From assembly GCA_960531495.1 (NCBI GenBank), contig OY482851.1, forward strand, positions 24,141,533 through 24,205,532: a DNA stretch of 64,000 bases, in the 5' to 3' direction. Origin of the DNA: Zeus faber. Lineage: Eukaryota > Chordata > Actinopteri > Zeiformes > Zeidae. The notes below the pieces were generated by a model that did not search any database, had not been told where the DNA came from, and was given only the letters and a program-made list of their open reading frames with translations. The translations under genes and the position numbers were made by a program. Numbering within the stretch: position 1 is the stretch's first letter; each line of letters starts with the position of its first letter. Of this stretch, positions 59,403-64,000 are shown piece by piece.

Positions 59403-60050
59403 CCTCGTCCACATATATACGGGTATTTCTAAAAACATAGTTGTGGCGGACCAAGGGGGCGTAGTCGAGCCGCCACTGCAGGCAGGCGGTGCAGGATCCC
59501 ATCCCAGGGCTGCTCAGCTACTGGGGATCAGGCGAATCGCGGGAGGAGCTCCCCTGATTCGTCCGATCCCAGACCAGGAAGTCATATAACCGCTATTTCT
59601 CCCCGCAGTAGGGGATTGTGCTTGCGTGGCGGAGACGCGACCGGGCCAGTGTGACAGAAGCTGTGGACTTTTCCCTAGTTTGCCAGCAGGTATTTTAGTT
59701 ATCCCTTTTTGGCCCACGTGCCGCCGTTTTGTTTTCTTCAATAAAATGCACGCCAAACGGCGCTGTGTCTGCCTCCGACTGCCTCCCCTCTCTTCCCTGG
59801 CCCTGGGCCGAAACGGTACACTACAATAGCATTTTCTCAGCGTTGTGACCTCCCGTCCACGCCAAAAACGGCGTGTCGGGTCACTGAAAACAAAGCTTTT
59901 GAAAAACTCCTTCCGGGTAGGAGATTTTTCAAACTCAAACTTTTCCAAACTATTCATGTGGACCGCTGAAACGGAGGTTCCCCAAAATGATGACATCATG
60001 ACCTTGATTTATAATTATTGTTTTGCACACTGAGCATGCGTCAGAAACCT
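59403..60050. mobile_element. Old MITE interrupted by a solo LTR
   Basis: The words CCTCGTCCACATATATACGG on the left and CCGTCCACGCCAAAAACGG on the right of the LTR are typical of a widespread fish/amphibian MITE with GTCCAC(A/G)C-rich ends. The right boundary is uncertain. Confidence 0.4.
59442..59825 (+). mobile_element. Solo LTR of an LTR retrotransposon (fossil)
   Basis: A 384-bp segment begins TGTGGCGGACC and ends GGTACACTACA. It carries a TATA-like word (CATATAACC, near 59583) and an AATAAA signal near 59740, in the order expected of an LTR. It is flanked by ATAGT (59437-59441) and ATAGC (59826-59830), a 5-bp target duplication with one change. No internal coding region is present, so it is a solo LTR left by recombination. 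Family is not certain; a Ty3/gypsy-like origin fits the 5-bp duplication. It is younger than the MITE it interrupts. Confidence 0.6.
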
Positions 60051-60952
60051 ACAAACAACGGCTGACGACCGGTGTGTTTTCCTATGGCTAGTACTGTTTG
60101 TCTTAATGTAGGGTATTTTTTCCCAGAAATATCCCATATTTTGAACCTTTCTAAAAATAAAAATAAAAAAAGGTTGGCGGCGCCACGATCTTCACTGACC
60201 ACTGCACGATCTGCTGTGCGTCCCCATTTCTCTAAACAAAACCAATAATAACAGTGTATTTTTATAGTAGATCTATTTATTGAAATTTGAATGAAATAAA
60301 CAACAAAAAACACTGCTAACATAGTCAACCTAGTTGTAGCAGTCCCGCCTGCCAGATGCCACCCCAGTGGTGTTTTCAGGGCCCTCAAGCACCAGTTTTA
60401 TTGTAGAGAATGGGCAAGATGAAACAAGCCCGGAGCAGACGGAAAGGATGTCATGACAAGTCCTCCTCCCCTGCTTGTGTGGGGATGGGGGTTTTACCTG
60501 TTGCTTGTTAATTACTCTAATGTGCAACAGGCGCACAGCCACACTGATCCTGGGCCCAACTATCTAGACCCAAGACAGGTGTGGTTGCTTAAACCACACC
60601 ACGCCCACAACAGAACTAATGGTACCTCATCATTACATCATCCGCGCGCACAAATATAAATACACTGCGCCCAATAGTTCTCAATCCACATCTCCGTCTG
60701 CGGTTCAAAGTACACGATGCTGTATTGTTGTATTTGCCGAAGAAGCCCATCAATACACACGCCCCCAATGTTCTTCTGTGGTGTTTGACGTAAAGTTTTA
60801 TCTCTACATACTGGCCTGGCATGCTTGTGTGAGTGTTTTCTCTCATCTTTTTTGCATTCTCTTGTGGATGGAGATATTGTCAAAAATAATTCAGGGACGG
60901 TTTTGAAAACGGAGGGGGAAAAATACTTTGAAATGCGTTACGCTTGCGTAGG

Positions 60953-60982
60953 AATGAGAGCTTCTCGCAGGATCACAATCCT
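60953..60982 (-). repeat. Inverted repeat pair, right copy
   Basis: Reverse-complement partner of 59268-59298. A second, shorter pair (TTTCTGAATTAACA near 58747 and its complement near 61086) lies outside, suggesting the ends of a larger decayed element. Confidence 0.7.
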
Positions 60983-62198
60983 GCGCTATTTGATGGTTGT
61001 GCTCTGTTTGTCGGAATTTACATGGTACCTATCTCATCAATTTGGAAAAACAGAGCAGAATTTATTTTGTCGTGAAAACCCATCTTGTTAATTCAGAAAG
61101 AAATGCATTTTTTCTCAAGTGAACACATTACACTTCCATACTATTCTGTTTACTGCCAAAAACAACAAAAAATAACTCCACAAACATGTATGACTGTGCT
61201 TTTCATTTTGACTTACGAATAGTTCTTACTTTCAGAGTGATACTTGAGCTTATTATGATGACTCAGAGCTGCTATTCTGGCTGTAATTGATGAATTTGTA
61301 ACAGCCTTGCAAGTTTGATCTCGCAACATAACAGCTCATTTCCATTATTTATTTATTTAAATTTCATCAGAAATAAATGAAATCGAATCATCAATATCGG
61401 CAGTACAGCAATAGAGAGGTGCTGCATACGTAATAATAGTTTTGTGGCCTGTCCCGTCGCTTAGATCCAGTTTTACACGTCGGTTTGGGATTAAAATGCT
61501 ACAGACCAATGTGTTCTGTACATCATCTGAATATCATCTGTTTTCACCTTCAAACACACACGCAGTTGTGACAGAAAACTGGAACTATTTTGTAATTCCA
61601 GCCATCATGCTTTCAGGTTCATGCTTGTCTTGAATACTCTGATCTCGTTATTTCGTGGAGCGTTGGATGGCACATACGTATATTACTGAGGTGAAAAACA
61701 AGGTGTTTTCTCTGGGATCAGTGTCCTTTGGAACATTTACACTATGCATCGTAGGAATAATAAATGGAGATATTTATGACCTTATATCATAGCACATAAT
61801 GTCTTAAAGTCAACTTGAATTGGCAAGATGGTGCCCCACTGATCCGACTTCTCTTTCAGTGACTTTGGCGAAATGCTGCATTCCACTGAAATCAGAACTC
61901 AGAAAAAGCCAACCTCTACTCCGACAAATGCAAAGCAACGGCCATTTACATCGGAATTCCAAGGGTAGATCGCCCTGGCCTGTGTTTCCCACAGTGAAAA
62001 TGTTCTCCTTGCATGTTCTTTTGGTTTTTTTGAAAACACGTCTAACTTTGATCTATACTGCTCTGTAGTTTTTACCTTGTGTTATTAAAAGGCTCTGTGG
62101 AATACTCCCTTCTGATTGGACGACAGCGGCGATCAGCGGGTCAGTTATTTCTGAATAATAACTGCTTCTCCGGCGGGATTCACATCACTCCATCACGT

Positions 62199-62283
62199 CG
62201 CCTATATGCTAATGCTAACACCGGCTAGGGGCGACATCTTTTGACGCTGCGAAGAAACTACAATGGAAGACTTGAGATGAATG
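62199..62283 (-). repeat. Dispersed repeat unit, copy 2 (pairs with 32807-32888)
   Basis: On the minus strand this shares CCATTGTAGTT, AAGATGTCGCC and GTTAGCATTAGCAT with the copy near the ncs1-adamts13 CpG block. The CRE position reads CAGCGTCA here, so the CRE is specific to the other copy. Confidence 0.7.
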
Positions 62284-64000
62284 CAGTAAATAGGTTAGTC
62301 ACACCTAGGGCAAGGTTCACCATGTTGTTGCCGTGTTAGCTGCACAGCTGTTGACTGTTTTAGTTAGTGGAGGAAAAATAGTTTCAAATCAATATTGTGT
62401 CTCAATGTAGTAAGTTAGTTAAGATAAAATAACGCTTTATTTATCCAGGCGGGGTATTCGGGAGAAGTTGTATTCTTTTGTTTAGTAAGTAGGCATGTAA
62501 TAATGGAAATAAGTTATTTTGGATAATGGCCGTTTGGCGTCACATTATCCCTTACTTAACATGTTTTGTAGCTTGTCAAATTTGCAAGCTTGCCAAACAA
62601 ACAGACGTTTGCTGAAGCCAAGGGAAGATGTTTAGCTCTGAAGGGGGATGAACGGAGTCCAATTTACCGAGTTCCGACTTTCGAATGAACTCAGCGTAAC
62701 ATAGCATAGCATAGGCTTGAAGAAGGCGTTTTTTGCACCGCTGGAACTTTTTAATAGTTCTAAGAACCCTTTTGGAGGAGCCGTCTCTTTTTTTGTGTCC
62801 GCACTGCTGGAACTAAGAACGATCCTAGTTCTTAGAACTCCGTTTTGAGTAACCTTTTATAGCTCTTACTCCAGGGTAGGGACTAACGAGAGGAACTTTC
62901 AGTGACGCAAGTCCGCGGTTCCTCGCCCCTGGCGCACTGAGGACAGTCTGAGCTCAGCGGTAATGACAAAATAAACAGAAAATGTAAACCAATTATAACA
63001 GTATTTTCATTGTAGATGTATTTAGTTCATATATTTTATCTTCCGATGTTAATTGAATGAAAACAAAATTCCCTGTGTGGTATCCAGATGCAAGCCTTAT
63101 GAAAGTCGGAACAAACTTTTAAAATGACGTCTTCAGAGGATTCAGAAACCGGACTGTTTATTTCTCGCCTCCAATTTGGTCAGAAACAGATTTTAGTGTA
63201 CTGATGAGGTGAAACAAGGGAACGTTTTTGAGTAAATACAACACGGAACTCACGCTGAAACCCTATTGGCTGATGTCCCTTCAGCGTCACTTCAGGGTTC
63301 AGTGCGGTGCGAACGCAACCAGAAAAAAATCTCCTGACGGTATTAAGTGCTCCTGGGACCTCCCCAGTTCCTAGTTCCCCTCAGGGAGTCCCCAGGATTG
63401 TTTGGTGCCAAGACCACTATATACACTAATGATGAAAAGTTCGGCTCTTTGTGGCAATTCACCACTTTACGAGTCAATCGGTATAAAGATTAGTTCAGTT
63501 ATCTGACTCTTGGTTCGTTTGATCCAGTTCCAAGTCAGAAGAGTCGGTTGTGAATTCTCACCCAAAAAAAACAGAAAAAACATTTAAATGTGTCAAAATG
63601 ATTTATTTAGAAAGGAGTCAAGTATAAATCAGTCACATTCAGTATGAATTACGCCAAAGGCCTTCACCCAAACCACTTTTTTAACACAAATCCTCAGTAA
63701 ATGTTTCGTGTTTGTGGGTAGAAGATTGGCTGCGGGGCTCGATGCGTGACTTGCGATTCAAGGCGACTCATGACTGCCGAGTCATTTCAAAGATGAATCC
63801 GCTATAACGAAACGTTCACAAGTCACTAACGGATTCGTGTCACTAACAGATACGTTCGACGAGGGCTGAGAGGAACCAGAAGAAAGGTAAGGCTGAGGTG
63901 TAGCACCCTCGACGTCAATGTTAAAAAGCCTAATTTACTACACCTTTGATTCCGGCTGTGATCGCAGTCCTGTGTTTTTTATTAATCGCATAACAAGGTC

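Larger units (their letters stand above)
56153..64000. other. Gene-free right flank
   Basis: After the ier5l promoter no supported gene is seen. Contents: a CA repeat, AT-rich sequence (57100-57600), a G-rich promoter-like patch (58491-58600), an interrupted MITE with a solo LTR, inverted repeat pairs, a second copy of the 32.8-kb dispersed unit, and a TAGTTCC/GGAACTA-rich stretch (about 62745-63400) that looks like another old MITE. Open frames lack splice signals and family resemblance. Confidence 0.5.

Noticed and set aside
62745-63400. TAGTTC/GAACTA-rich region resembling a Harbinger-type MITE
   Set aside because: Words recur in both orientations, but I could not fix termini or a target duplication, so it is only mentioned in the flank description.

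Overview
The window is teleost fish nuclear DNA, probably from a spiny-rayed fish. The evidence is split vertebrate genes with GT-AG introns, long CA/GA microsatellites, and abundant teleost-type DNA transposon relics (Tc1/mariner, hAT, MITEs). The genes are relatives of human chromosome 9q34 genes (HMCN2, NCS1, ADAMTS13, CRAT, IER5L). No bacterial operon, CRISPR array, tRNA or rRNA was seen.

Layout. (1) 1-10881, minus strand: the 5' end of hemicentin-2 (hmcn2). Fifteen exons encode the signal peptide, the VWA domain, the hemicentin N-terminal region and Ig domains 1-3, with a fourth running off the left edge. (2) 14285-29732, minus: a complete neuronal calcium sensor 1 gene (ncs1), seven coding exons, 190 residues. 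(3) 29733-37225: an intergenic stretch with four perfect cAMP-response octamers, an RFX-type X-box and several transposon relics. (4) 37226-48171, plus: a complete ADAMTS13, the von Willebrand factor-cleaving protease, 29 coding exons, about 1392 residues, with a decayed Tc1 element in intron 8. (5) 48800-54245, minus: a complete carnitine O-acetyltransferase gene (crat), 14 coding exons, 627 residues, tail-to-tail with adamts13. (6) 55292-56152, minus: single-exon ier5l. (7) 56153-64000: no recognisable gene, many repeat relics, including a solo LTR inside an older MITE.

I built the exon models by hand from splice consensus, phase and family similarity. Every internal exon keeps phase with its neighbours, and the three complete multi-exon genes sum to whole codons of family-typical length. 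The genes do not form one pathway: hmcn2 is extracellular matrix, ncs1 neuronal calcium signalling, adamts13 plasma haemostasis, crat mitochondrial acyl-carnitine metabolism and ier5l an immediate-early nuclear factor. I found no clear new multi-gene system. The most interesting points are the CRE/X-box cluster, the missing peroxisomal tail of crat, microsatellites in transcribed positions, a 37-bp quasi-palindrome, a GC-AG intron in hmcn2 and several unclassified dispersed repeat pairs.
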